A stretch of 64,000 nucleotides of DNA from NCBI GenBank assembly GCA_905250115.1, contig CAJNOI010000042.1:334020-398019 (forward strand). Direction: 5' to 3'. The notes below the pieces were generated by a model. It had not been told where the DNA came from. It worked only from the letters and a program-made list of their open reading frames with translations, and searched no databases. Source of the stretch: Adineta steineri (Eukaryota; Rotifera; Eurotatoria; Adinetida; Adinetidae). The position numbers and the translations under genes are program-made. Of this stretch, positions 47,772 to 58,038 are shown piece after piece. Position 1 is the first letter of the stretch, and each line of letters starts with the position of its first letter.

Positions 47772-50426
47772 ATGGCCAATATATCAAATGAAGTACGTAA
47801 TTATTTCAAATTAGATTTGTTAATCTCACGTTCATGTCTTACACTTCGTAATTTGTTTCTAACTCGTTACTCATTATTCAACAATGGCCAAATATGGATT
47901 GATTCAGCAGTACATGGAAATAATTATTTAACAAATGTTGTTCCGAAAAATAAGAAAATCAATTTGACGCCTCCACAAAAGAAAACTGTTAGTAATGGAG
48001 ATACGAATGAATGGGATGTATCGACTTTTACTGCTATTCTATCGTTTAGTGATCGTCCACAAACATTGAATACAAATGAAATACAAAAACTTGATCAAGA
48101 AGATTTGCTTATAAAACAATTAAAAGATTTAAGAAATACATTAGCTCATATTTCATCAAAATCTATTGATGATACAGAATTCAATCAGCGATGGAATGAT
48201 TTATCAACAATTCTTGTAGCATTTGGTGACATTGATACGGAATTAGATAAATTAAAGGATGATAGCGTTTTTGAATCACCAAAACAAACAATAAATGAAG
48301 AAAATAAGAACAAAGCATTACATCTCAATTCCTTAGGAACACAAGCGCATAAGGATGAAAAGTATTCTGAAGCAATAAAATTCTTTGTCCAAGCAACAGT
48401 TTTACCAAGTGTTTCGGATCATGATCGAGCTACTTTCTTTTCGAATATGGCTGGAAGTCGGTTATCATTATATAAACAACAATTATACTCGGTTGATAAT
48501 TGTGAAGATGGCGATATAACAAAAGAATTAGATCGTGCTCTAAAAGATGCTAAACAAGCAAGAAAACTTTGGGTAACATGGTGGAAAGCTCATTTTCGTG
48601 TTGGACAAGTCTATGCTATCTTAGATGATCATGACAAGGCAATCAATTCATTTGAACGAGCACTGGCACTTGAACCAACAAAAAGTGAAATACAACAAGC
48701 ACTAGATGAAAGTTGTATACTTGTTAATCGAAATTCTCGACAAGAATATCTCGATCCACGAGAGAACTGGAAAACAATTCCTGAAAATTTAAATGAACTA
48801 AAAGAAAAGTTCGGTTTGGATCCAGAAATGGTGCGAAAGGATAGAAGTTTACTCAAGGTAATAGATCCATCAATGGCTGACGTAATGAAAGGACATCAGT
48901 TTGCACGTGGGGATATTGATGTTATACAAGATTATGAACAAGCTGCGAAACATTTTGCCAAAGCAGCAAATGCGGGCAATGCTGAGGGAATGTGCAACTT
49001 AGCTCTGTTATTTGATAAAGGTCTAGGTGTAAAAAAAGATCATAAAGTGGCTCGCGAATGGTTTGAAAAGGCAGCGGCACAGCCAGAAGAACACCCTAGA
49101 ATAAAAGGGATGCGAAATATTGGTGTAGCTGAATCTGAATACGCTTTAGGAGTAAGATATTTTGAAGGCATTAGTATTCGCAAGGATCTTGCATTCGCAG
49201 CTTATTGGTATCAATGTGCTACTGATCATGGTAGTGCAATGGCTGCTAATAGTTTAGGTGCAATGTATCTAGCTGGTCTTGGGCTTGATAAAAATCTCGA
49301 AAAAGGTGAAGAATTACATGAATTAGCAGCGAAAAGAGGCGATCCAGTTGCTATGATGACTTTAGCAAAGCTACGATTAGATAAAAATGATTTTGAAATG
49401 GCAAGAATTTGGTACGATCGTGCATGTGAATCAGACAATCCTGTCGCTCACCGAGATCGTGATAACTTTATAGAAGATTTGGAAGCACGTCAAAAATATT
49501 CACCGGATATGTTAAAAGCAATGAAAACAGCGGCTAACTACATGTTGTCATTTCAAAGTAAATTTTCTCCATCGGTGGCATCTGAAATTCCATATCTGAA
49601 AGATTACGAGATGTTATGTGGATATGCCAAACGTGGTTCAATAACAGCCAAAAATCTTTGTCGTGCTTTAGAACATTACATACAAGCACTAAATATACTC
49701 TTATTTTGTGAAACTTTAACAGAAGAACAAGAAAATATATTTGTCCATGAACTTTCAGAATGTTATCGTATTGAACAAATTGTAGCTCAAATACCAGCTC
49801 ACACGCATAAAAAAGTTAGCAACATTATTGAACGAGTACTTTCTCGATGTAAGAAAGAATCAAATTTCATCGTTTCACAACTCGATGAAGATGTTCGTGT
49901 ATGTTATGCAACACTGAATCTCAATTCCTACGGAATAATTGAAGAGTTTGTTGAATTATGTAAACAGAAGTATCCAAAATCGGTCTATTTTTTCTTAACA
50001 AGTGGTGCAGTGCATGGTTTTCGACGTCAGTCTGATACTGGTCTATATAATATAAACAATGGACTTGAAATAGAACCTGACAATTATGAACTATTGTATC
50101 ATAAAGCTGTTCTATTACGACATATAGGAAGAGATATGAATGAAGCAATTGTAGCCTATCAAAAATTTATTGAAATTGCTCCAAAAGACCATCGAAAAAT
50201 TCCTGAAGCATATTATGAAATGGCTCAATGTTTAAAAGATTTTGCGCCTGATGCTGGAATGCGTTGGATCCAAGATTGTTATAAAGAAGGCAAACAGGCA
50301 GAAAAGCTACAATTACCATGCTTTTTGCCTTATAAATCAGACAATATTGCATTTATACAACCATTTATTGATATGATTGAACCGAATTCCAATGAAGAAG
50401 CAGAACAGGCCTGCCAAATCTCCTGA
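47772..50426 (+). CDS. HEPN-TPR-Sel1 repeat protein, C-terminus cut by a transposon
   Basis: I use ATG 47772 (MANISNEVRNYFKLDLLI); the frame is open from a TTG 21 nt upstream. The product is 884 residues with no intron. Residues about 5-155 form a DZIP3-like HEPN domain with the RNxxxH motif RNTLAH at 121-126, the RNase-type active-site signature. TPR helices follow at about 170-310 (ALHLNSLGTQAHKDEKYSEA, AHFRVGQVYAILDDHDKAIN). Sel1-like repeats lie at about 385-570 (AEGMCNLALLFDKGLGVKKD, SEYALGVRYFEGISIRKDLA, AANSLGAMYLAGLGLDKNLE). More TPRs are near 765-860. The frame enters the hAT-like insertion at 50406, so the last seven residues are transposon-encoded. Without the insertion the frame continues into the MYND segment at 51714-52364. 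HEPN proteins act as RNases or as scaffolds; the role here is unknown. The large open frame suggests the insertion or decay is recent. Confidence 0.85.
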   Translation: MANISNEVRNYFKLDLLISRSCLTLRNLFLTRYSLFNNGQIWIDSAVHGNNYLTNVVPKNKKINLTPPQKKTVSNGDTNEWDVSTFTAILSFSDRPQTLNTNEIQKLDQEDLLIKQLKDLRNTLAHISSKSIDDTEFNQRWNDLSTILVAFGDIDTELDKLKDDSVFESPKQTINEENKNKALHLNSLGTQAHKDEKYSEAIKFFVQATVLPSVSDHDRATFFSNMAGSRLSLYKQQLYSVDNCEDGDITKELDRALKDAKQARKLWVTWWKAHFRVGQVYAILDDHDKAINSFERALALEPTKSEIQQALDESCILVNRNSRQEYLDPRENWKTIPENLNELKEKFGLDPEMVRKDRSLLKVIDPSMADVMKGHQFARGDIDVIQDYEQAAKHFAKAANAGNAEGMCNLALLFDKGLGVKKDHKVAREWFEKAAAQPEEHPRIKGMRNIGVAESEYALGVRYFEGISIRKDLAFAAYWYQCATDHGSAMAANSLGAMYLAGLGLDKNLEKGEELHELAAKRGDPVAMMTLAKLRLDKNDFEMARIWYDRACESDNPVAHRDRDNFIEDLEARQKYSPDMLKAMKTAANYMLSFQSKFSPSVASEIPYLKDYEMLCGYAKRGSITAKNLCRALEHYIQALNILLFCETLTEEQENIFVHELSECYRIEQIVAQIPAHTHKKVSNIIERVLSRCKKESNFIVSQLDEDVRVCYATLNLNSYGIIEEFVELCKQKYPKSVYFFLTSGAVHGFRRQSDTGLYNINNGLEIEPDNYELLYHKAVLLRHIGRDMNEAIVAYQKFIEIAPKDHRKIPEAYYEMAQCLKDFAPDAGMRWIQDCYKEGKQAEKLQLPCFLPYKSDNIAFIQPFIDMIEPNSNEEAEQACQIS

Positions 50427-51713
50427 TTTGACCAGGAGACTCCTGATTTTTGGACTTTTCTCCTGATCGAAAATCTCCTGCTTTCAAGAACTGATTTTCA
50501 ACATTTTCTTTTGATTTCTCCTGATGTTTCGTTTTTTTCCTACTTGATCGTTGGCGATAATTTGAATCAATAAGAGACTTAAAAGAAAAAAAAAGAGAAC
50601 TATTGCAGTACTGAATAATTATAGTAACGAATAAGAAAATACTTGCTTTCATTTCATTTTTCTAGAAAAAAATCATCAGTTGCAGGAGCTAGCGGCACAT
50701 AAAGTATTTGTTTTACTGAAGATATCAGAAAAGCGCATGTTATTGTCTGGAAAACAAGATCTTAGTATTCAGACAAGAGGCCGATGGGCAACATTTTAAA
50801 TGACCAGTTAGGATGTCTCTCATCTGGAAAGATTTTTACATTTCTTGGAATTCACGTCTGACTCTTCTTATCTTAGAATAGAATAATATCTTGAATAACT
50901 TAGGAAGATGCCTGCGTTCCATTTTCATTATTATTATGGAGTTATTACAGGTTTATTTGCACTGCTATTTAGTTGTCAAAGTCTGACATGAATTACAAAT
51001 CTGAAAAGAATGGATAGGCATATATTACAATAAAAAAAAGTGAAGACATCAGTGAAAAAGAAGCAGAAGTGGTAGCTATTTCAATAAGATGTTCATTTAA
51101 TAGATCATAAAAGGCTAAAATGAAAAACAACTTCCATTGTCAAAAATTAGCTCATCTTGTGTTTTTACAGTATATTAATGCTATAAACCGCTCATTGTAA
51201 AAACAAGCGAAGACACACTTGCAAACGATTCATATAGTAATGTAAGAAATAAAGAATGCTTGTCTTTTTTCAAACGCTGGCAAGAATCTTTTTACCATTC
51301 TATTTATTCATATAAATACTTTCGTTTAAACTTCACAATGAAAAAGAATTTTAGCTGATGGATTAGAATAAAAATTAATTTGGAAATAATACATATAAGA
51401 ATATTAACTGATCAAGAGTATATAACAGATATAATTAAAAGAAATCTTCTCATGACCATTCTGTATAGAAAAAAAACATTATTTGTAATAAAACTCAAAT
51501 GAAAATAATATCATTTATATTAAACTAATGATCACCAGCTCGATACGAAGGAGATAAAAGTGTTATTGTTAGCGAATATTCGGATTTTTTACGAGAAAAT
51601 TGTCTAATGTTTTCTCAACTTGAAATAGAAAACCTCCTGATTTTCCTACTAATTTATCGGGAAAATTCTCCTAGAAAACTGCTGTTTTCTAAAATTTTGA
51701 TTTGGCAACCCTG
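50406..51713. mobile_element. Non-autonomous hAT-like DNA transposon insertion (1308 bp)
   Basis: The left end CAGGCCTGCCAAATC and the reverse complement of the right end CAGGGTTGCCAAATC match at 12 of 15 positions. The flanking 8-bp sequences AAGCAGAA (50398-50405) and AATCAGAT (51714-51721) match at 6 of 8, the target-duplication length of hAT elements. Removing the element and the left duplication rejoins the host frame exactly: ..AAT GAA GAA TCA GAT CCA... The left end has repeated CTCCTGATTT units, and similar units occur at the right end. No transposase frame of useful length is present, so it would depend on enzyme from elsewhere. Superfamily is inferred from ends and duplication length. 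Confidence 0.75.
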
Positions 51714-52364
51714 AATCAGATCCAATTAATAATCATAAACAACATCTGACTGATTCTCATAGAATAGAAGTGATTAACAATTATCGTCAATGGGAGAAAA
51801 CAACATTAGATGAAAAACACAATCCATTCTATAAAACTATTTCGACTACTGTTAAACCTCGAGTTAAACAACAATCAGACAAATTATTAATTGGTTTAAA
51901 ACCAATTACATTACGAGAAATGAACTCAAGAAAAGATCATGTTTATACTGGACGTGTACTTTCTGTAACGATTATTGAAGAAACATTATCATGGATACCA
52001 TCAATTCATCTGGTCATCGAAGATGCAAACTTTGATTGTGAGCGAATGCTCATTTATGGAATTCTGGAAGAAGAGGGTGAATATTTTATCAGCAAGTTGT
52101 ACACTATTGGGAAAAAAAATCCATATTATCAATCCATATTTACGAATAGGAGCAAATGATATGAAACCATCGATTCGTGTTGATGATATTTCTTCAATTG
52201 TAATGCAAAGTAAATCTGAATGGATATTAAATATGTGTCGATATTGCTGCGAAGCAGGTGCATCGAAGTCTTGTGGTAAATGGAGGCAAGCTGATTATTG
52301 TTCAAAAAAATGTCAAACCAAGGATTGGAAATTATATAATCATAAACTTATTTGTAAAAGTTAA
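51714..52364 (+). pseudogene. 3' remainder of the HEPN gene with MYND zinc finger, frameshifted
   Basis: Continues the upstream gene in frame after the transposon: SDPINNHKQHLTDSHRIEVI, then ITLREMNSRKDHVYTGRVLS, then SIHLVIEDANFDCERMLIYG. At 52112-52119 a run of eight A shifts the frame; seven would lead on to KIHIINPYLRIGANDMKPSI. The other frame then gives the MYND finger CRYCCEAGASKSCG, YCSKKCQTKDWKLYNHKLIC, with the full Cys/His set, and a stop at 52364. MYND fingers bind proline-rich partners. The frameshift could be biological decay or a homopolymer error in the assembly. With no start of its own, this part is probably not translated. Confidence 0.8.
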
Positions 52365-52431
52365 TCATTATTGGAAGAATAATGCAATAAATAATAAAAG
52401 AATACTAAATAAAAGTGAAATATCTGAATAT

Positions 52432-52498
52432 CTTGAGGGTGTAGACGTGAGTAAACAGAAGAATATCATCTTCACTCACTTTACACTCACACCCTTAC
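52432..52498. repeat. Telomere-like palindrome 11
   Basis: CTTGAGGGTGTAGACGTGAG on the left and CACTCACTTTACACTCACACCCTTA on the right, 68 bp after the MYND stop and just past an AATAAA-type signal near 52387. Confidence 0.75.
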
Positions 52499-53360
52499 AT
52501 AATCAGGTGAAAATTAAACTTCATAAGTCATGACTAGAGATCTTTTGCCAAGTACAATTTATGAAAGTAGATTGTTGATGAAATAATATTTTGATATCTT
52601 TTGAAAACAACGGTTTATTTAATATTCGATAGATGAATGTTTTTCGAGTAATTATTCTGAAAGTTATCAGTTTCATTCTTATCATACTATCAACAACATT
52701 TACTGACAAGTTTTCTTTAGCATAATTCTTTCAGCATCTTAATCAACAAATAATAATAATACATCTTGACGACTCTTGTACATGAATTTGTAACTGTACG
52801 AAATTTTTTTATCATGCGTGATGAGACTACAGTTGCTAATAAATGATTATAGATGTCGACAACAAAATTTTGTTCGAATAAGAAATAAATATATGGATCG
52901 TCATTAATATTTTCAATGAATATTAGAGACAATTTCTTCACCCAATGAACCACACATGATCAGGAAAATATTTTCGTCAATTACTAACGTCATATGTTGA
53001 ACACACATATCTGAATCTTTGGGTATGTTGAAGTAATCTACTATATTTGACGTTACAGTCTTACCATCTCATTACTTATTACATTAGTATCGAGTTACAT
53101 GAGAACATTGGATTCAACATTTTTTTCACTAAGTCATCCGGATTGATCGACTCCCGTGTCTAAAAAGATGTTCTTCTTAAGTATATATAAGCAAGTTACA
53201 AGTAAAAGAAAGAGGTGTGCATTCATCAATATGCATTTGCAACGAATTGTTTAGACGGCGAATTATCCGTCAACGAATTGACCTTGCACCGTTTCACATA
53301 CATATATATTGTGGATAATGTTCATTGTTCTGCTATTCATCGAAAAGAAAAGGCGAAGAG
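52499..53360. other. Intergenic region before the F-box gene
   Basis: AT-rich. TATATATAAG near 53182 may be a core promoter element about 180 bp before the F-box ATG. Frames on the minus strand here are chance. Confidence 0.4.
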
Positions 53361-54407
53361 ATGGATGAAATCAATGTGCGTCGATTGGAAGATTTACCTG
53401 TGGAAATTTTATTTGAAATATTTAAATATCTCAAATTTGAAGAACTTTATTCATCAATGGCTCATTTAAATATTCGTATGAATATGATTCTCAAAAAGCA
53501 ACCTAATTTAAAAATTTCAATATATTTATTAAAACCTGCATTATCATTTTTTGATTCATTTACTTCACTAACCATTAAATTTGATGAAAGAAACAAACTA
53601 CATCTTTATCAATTTCGATACCTGAATTTAATCAATCTTCGTTCATTGAGTATTATTATATTATTTTATGAATGGTGGGTTGTTACATCAGAAGACGAAC
53701 TGAATGCATTTATTAATCCTGATCGATGTCCTTTACTCAGATATTTACGTTTACCGAATTGTACTACTAAACTCACCGAATTTATCTTTACGGGTGCATT
53801 TCCTTATTTAAAAAAATGCATAATTATAGATTGTCAAGAATTCTTTTCCACATCGTCAAAATCGTTAGCAAAAGCTCTTCACTATCTTCATATACATAGC
53901 AAGAACGGAAATGAGTTTCATAGGATGTTATCTATGTGTCCTAAATTAAAACACCTTCACTTCCATTCTGACGAATTACCTTCAACTCAAATACGAAATA
54001 TACACTATCCGTTTCTGAAATGTTTGAATATTGGATTGCTTATGAACTTTCTCTTTCACAATGGTCAATTTGATATTTTTCTTTCTTATTTTCCAAATCT
54101 TATCAGTTTTGATCTAAGTGTACATCATTCTTGCTATCACAATGAAATAGTCGATTTTGCTCAAGTAGCTGATTGTCTTCGTCGTCGAATTCCTCGTTTA
54201 AAGAAACTAAAATTGCATATTTGTCTGAGTAAAACATATCCTTCTCAATTATTTTTTGTTCAATTTCCACTGATTGCTCAAATGCATGAATTATTTCGAA
54301 GTATCAATGGATGTCCATGGTTTATACGTATTGAATCATTTGATTTCAATCCTCCATACATAGACTATTGGCATTATATTCGACCTACATCTGAACCAAA
54401 ATCATAA
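53361..54407 (+). CDS. F-box protein with leucine-rich-like repeats
   Basis: F-box proteins are substrate adaptors of SCF (SKP1-CUL1) ubiquitin ligases. ATG 53361 is chosen because the F-box starts at once: MDEINVRRLEDLPVEILFEI, FKYLKFEELYSSMAHLNIRM (residues about 8-45), with the LP-x-E-[IV]L and F.YL..L signature. The remaining 300 residues are leucine- and cysteine-rich with irregular repeats (FRYLNLINLRSLSIIIL, CPLLRYLRLPNCT, CPKLKHLHFHS, FPNLISFDLS), consistent with degenerate LRRs for substrate binding. The frame is open 12 codons further upstream, but that part has no F-box homology. Single exon, 348 residues, intact. It belongs to a family strongly expanded in bdelloids (from general knowledge). 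The target cannot be predicted. Confidence 0.85.
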   Translation: MDEINVRRLEDLPVEILFEIFKYLKFEELYSSMAHLNIRMNMILKKQPNLKISIYLLKPALSFFDSFTSLTIKFDERNKLHLYQFRYLNLINLRSLSIIILFYEWWVVTSEDELNAFINPDRCPLLRYLRLPNCTTKLTEFIFTGAFPYLKKCIIIDCQEFFSTSSKSLAKALHYLHIHSKNGNEFHRMLSMCPKLKHLHFHSDELPSTQIRNIHYPFLKCLNIGLLMNFLFHNGQFDIFLSYFPNLISFDLSVHHSCYHNEIVDFAQVADCLRRRIPRLKKLKLHICLSKTYPSQLFFVQFPLIAQMHELFRSINGCPWFIRIESFDFNPPYIDYWHYIRPTSEPKS

Positions 54408-54529
54408 CAAATTCTATAGTTTAATTAACATTAAATTTTGTTTTTGTTCAATATATGTCATTAGTTTTTCGACAAAGTAGACAAATAGTTTTAATAAAAA
54501 ATAAATTTCTTTTCTACAGTCAACAGTTT

Positions 54530-54592
54530 TAAGTGTGGGTGTGGGTGTTGTATCATCGACCCTTCTTCACATCCCCACACTTACAATTCATC
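54530..54592. repeat. Telomere-like palindrome 12
   Basis: TAAGTGTGGGTGTGGGTG on the left and CACATCCCCACACTTA on the right, about 20-bp loop. It lies 123 bp after the F-box stop, just past TTTAATAAAAAATAAA, and only 26 bp before the next gene's ATG. Confidence 0.8.
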
Positions 54593-54617
54593 GTATTTTA
54601 TTGTTAAAAATTCTGCC

Positions 54618-56100
54618 ATGATCAAATTTGAATTCTTACCGAATAAAACGCTTTTGGAATGTTTTGAATATCTGAATGGGATAGATATATATTATGCATT
54701 TAGTGGATTAAACAATCGTTTTAATCATTTAATTCGAAATATTTCATTACATGCTAATTTCCAATATGTTAAAAGTGAAGTATTCAATCAATTCTGTACT
54801 CAAATGTTACTAAATCCGTCTATTAAAAATCAAATAGTTTCATTACATTTATCAGATGCAAAAGGTACACGCGGACAAGTACAAGGATTTTTATCAATGT
54901 TTCAATTAAACGAATTTTCTCATTGACGATCATTAACTTTGGTTGAAATAGTTTATAGATAGTGAAGTAATGAAATCTATGTTCAAATTCTTATCTAATC
55001 TACAGCATCTTGTTATTAGAAATTGTTATTTCAATGAAGATATACAAACAGTGATTATGCAGTTAACAGTATCAATGCTATGTTATAATTCAATGTTTAT
55101 TGATAAAACAATCCCAATTACACATTTAACAGTGTCTGAAAGTTGTGAGTTAGAGACATTATATGAATTTTTTCGAGGTATACCACTGTTAAAATATTTA
55201 AAAATTGAAAGATTATCTGATGATGACTATAATGGATTTAATCACTTAGATTATCTTAATAATCAAGCTGTTTGTTTACAACAGTTCATTATACACAATA
55301 ATGATTGGTATCAATGTGGTTTTTATGAATTGATATTCAAACAAACTCCAAATTTAACTGATCTTTGGGCAAAAATGATTACATTATTAATACATCAATT
55401 AAAGGTTTTTAACTTTGTTTTTGAGATTATTTTTTATGATTTATGTCAAGATAAGGTTCTGAAACAGTTTAAAAGATTTCAAATTGATTTCTGGCATAAA
55501 CAACATCAGTGGTATACCGTATGTGAATTTGGAGATAAATCTGCACTCATATATACTAGTCCTTATTGTTTAAATTACATCAGACTAGAATCAGATATAA
55601 ACATCATTTGTGATGCATCAATAAGCAAATCAAAATTATATGACAACATAACACAGTTGAACTTTTGTGTAAAACGAGTGAACCGAGAATTGCATTATTA
55701 TCTATCAAATATCAAATTACTCAGATTAAAATTAAAATTTGGATATGGCCTCGCACCTGTTGTATTTAATAAGCAAGCTCTAAAATTACTTGAAATGAGT
55801 GTTAATTTAACAAATATAAAATATTTAGACATCAGCCATTTAGTACATATTGAATCACTATTAATATTCTTTATTTTCGCTAGAGAAGGTCTTTCATCGA
55901 TTGATTCAAATGATTTGATGTTTATATTAGAATATTTATCAAAATTATCCTATATTAAAATTAAATGTTCGCCTAATCTTGATCTGTCTGTGGAAGATTT
56001 AAATGAGAAGCTACAAGAACTTGATTCGAAATTAAAAAAACATTTCTTTACGAATTTACTTCTCAAAAAGAGTCTTTTACGAACAACAACATATATTTAG
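54618..56100 (+). pseudogene. Second F-box/LRR-like gene, broken by a stop and a frameshift
   Basis: ATG 54618 begins IKFEFLPNKTLLECFEYLNG, IDIYYAFSGLNNRFNHLIRN, the bdelloid F-box pattern (L-P-x-x-x-L-x-E-x-F-x-Y-L). After NEFSH a TGA (54924-54926) stands where a leucine codon is expected, before RSLTLVEI. Within the next 45 bp the frame shifts by one, and the rest runs open from 54970 to TAG at 56100: FKFLSNLQHLVIRNCYFN, LEFFRGIPLL-like repeats, and a long leucine-rich tail ending LLKKSLLRTTTYI. The full gene would be near 490 residues. It is a paralogue in kind, not a close copy, of the preceding F-box gene. Long intact segments mean the inactivation is fairly recent, unless the two lesions are sequencing errors. 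Confidence 0.8.
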
Positions 56101-56160
56101 ACATTTGCCTTAACTGTAAAAATTAATTATATCTTATAGTATTATTCTATCACTCATCGA

Positions 56161-56216
56161 ATCTTGAGGGTCTGGATATGATGTAGGCTTGTTCTCTCTA
56201 CTCTCATTCTCAAGAT
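56161..56216. repeat. Telomere-like palindrome 13
   Basis: ATCTTGAGGGTCTGGATATG on the left and CTCTCATTCTCAAGAT on the right. The outer eight bases ATCTTGAG/CTCAAGAT are perfectly complementary while the telomere-like core has decayed. It starts 61 bp after the F-box pseudogene stop. Confidence 0.65.
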
Positions 56217-57041
56217 GACTCTCATCCAACATGCTGAGCGACACTCATCCGTAGGGATTAACATTGCGCAAAACCTTTTCTATTTTCCTTCAATTTAATT
56301 CATAAAATAACTTTATTAAGAAGATATTATTATAACATTTGATAATTTTTCCTTTTAATAAGAAACGAACGACATTGTCGCTGAAATACGCGAGGTATCA
56401 TTCTTTATAGCCCACTCGTTAACAAGAATATTCTTATTGGATAGCAAACGGGCAGTAACATTATTATATTTTCATTTGTTTTACCTAGACGTTAGTATGC
56501 ATAGATATATCCATGTGCGTCGATGTTTTGGTTGTTCTTGTTAATGAATGATAACTACGAAGAGGCATACCGAATAAGTTTCGTTACTTCAATTATTGAC
56601 GGATAAAATCAAATATCGTTTTTCACGATCTTTCCAATACTGATGATAATAGACAACCTCACGAAGATGTCTATGAAAAACAATCCCGTTATCATTCAAC
56701 ATAGATACATAAGCTTGCATCCTATACAACAGGTTTTGTTGATTTTAACATACAAGAACATCACCACCATCGTAAAGATTTTCCTCATTTATAAAGTTGT
56801 ATGATGATTTATATAATCGATCACGTTTGTGCAGTGATAAATACTAAGAAAAATTACTTGCTCGATTGTTTTGCTCTGTGGTGTAATATTTTCAAAAGAC
56901 GCTTCAGTAAGCAATGATATACCATGTGCTTTACAAATGTTATCTTTTATATGTTTCGTTATTTTATCAAGCGACTTATTTATTCGTTTACCAGTTCATT
57001 CAACCAGCAAGGCACATTTATACTCTAAGACTATAATACAA
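56217..57041. other. Intergenic region before the YbaY-like gene
   Basis: Mixed AT-rich sequence. The YbaY-like frame is open from 56871, so a longer N-terminus is possible, but otherwise I see nothing. Confidence 0.35.
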
Positions 57042-57446
57042 ATGTCGTCGGCCGTGCTACGTGGAACGATTAATTTAGTCTCGTCTGTATATCCATTGAA
57101 TACATCACCATCATTTGATTATGGTGAAACCTTATGCCTATACGTTGAAGATAGATCACAGGTGCCAAAAACAGAACATGCCCAAAAATATCCAAGATAT
57201 AATGGATCTATTATGCTTGGTCGAAAAGCAATTAACCTAACACAAGATACTAAGTTTCCATTAGAATTTCAATGCGAATATGATCCAACAAAAGCATCAA
57301 ATAATCGATTCGACAAGTTATGTAAAGAAGGTTTTATAACTGTTGGTGCCGAAATTATTGACGGGCGAGGAGATATGACAATATACTGGGTGGTAGGTCC
57401 CGATCCAAAATTTGAGCAAAACATCAAATTAACTTTATTTAACTGA
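57042..57446 (+). CDS. YbaY/YscW-like domain protein
   Basis: 134 residues from ATG 57042 (MSSAVLRGTINLVSS..). The pattern is a small beta-sandwich seen in bacterial YbaY lipoproteins and YscW pilotins (Pfam PF09619): a first strand LRGTINLVS, then ETLCLYVEDRSQ, GRKAINLTQDTKFPLEFQCE and YDPTKA, then FITVGAEIIDGRGDMTIYW. In bacterial proteins the matching blocks are VxGTVxY, LxVxLxD, PxFxLxYDP and YxVxARIxDGG. The frame is open for 57 more codons upstream (from 56871) with a hydrophobic stretch MLSFICFVILSS, so a secreted longer form starting at 56937 is possible. Single exon. The domain is mainly bacterial, so a horizontally acquired origin is plausible; bdelloids are known for such genes. 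Function in animals is unknown. Confidence 0.55.
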   Translation: MSSAVLRGTINLVSSVYPLNTSPSFDYGETLCLYVEDRSQVPKTEHAQKYPRYNGSIMLGRKAINLTQDTKFPLEFQCEYDPTKASNNRFDKLCKEGFITVGAEIIDGRGDMTIYWVVGPDPKFEQNIKLTLFN

Positions 57447-58038
57447 TTCATATAAATGAATACGAACTATATCTGGAACTATAATTCAGTTGCTAACTTT
57501 TTTCTTCGATTAACAGTAGTTTTTTATTTTTAATATTTTCAAATATATTCCTACTAGAGTCATCAGTAATACTAATATAATAAATATACATATTAACACA
57601 ATAAAGAACGTATAATATTTACTCTTTTTTATTCTCATTGTCTGCTAATTCGCTTGTATGCTCACACGTCGTCTATTGGTCGAGAAATTGATGCGACAAT
57701 ATAACGATCACAGGCACAGAGTTCTGGATAGAGTGTTCTCAAAGAAAGAAAAGAAAAGAATGTGCAAACACGATGTTTTATAGATGTCACTTCCAGACTG
57801 CCTCATATTTCATGTATCCACTATTTATTCATCTCATTCCATGAGCAGGATGTTTTTCTCTTTCACAATTATTATTGATTTTTTATTCCGATTTAGTTTT
57901 AACAAAATCAAAATATTTCATTTGGTCACGTAGGATTGTTTGTGCACATAGACCGTCATTATCTGTCAAATTAAATACAACATAATACATAAATTAACCG
58001 ATTCGGACGAAACAAATAAGGTAATTGTAATTTGGAAA
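57447..58038. other. Intergenic region
   Basis: AT-rich DNA between the YbaY-like gene and the six-TM gene. Unlike most gaps here it contains no telomere-like palindrome. Confidence 0.4.
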
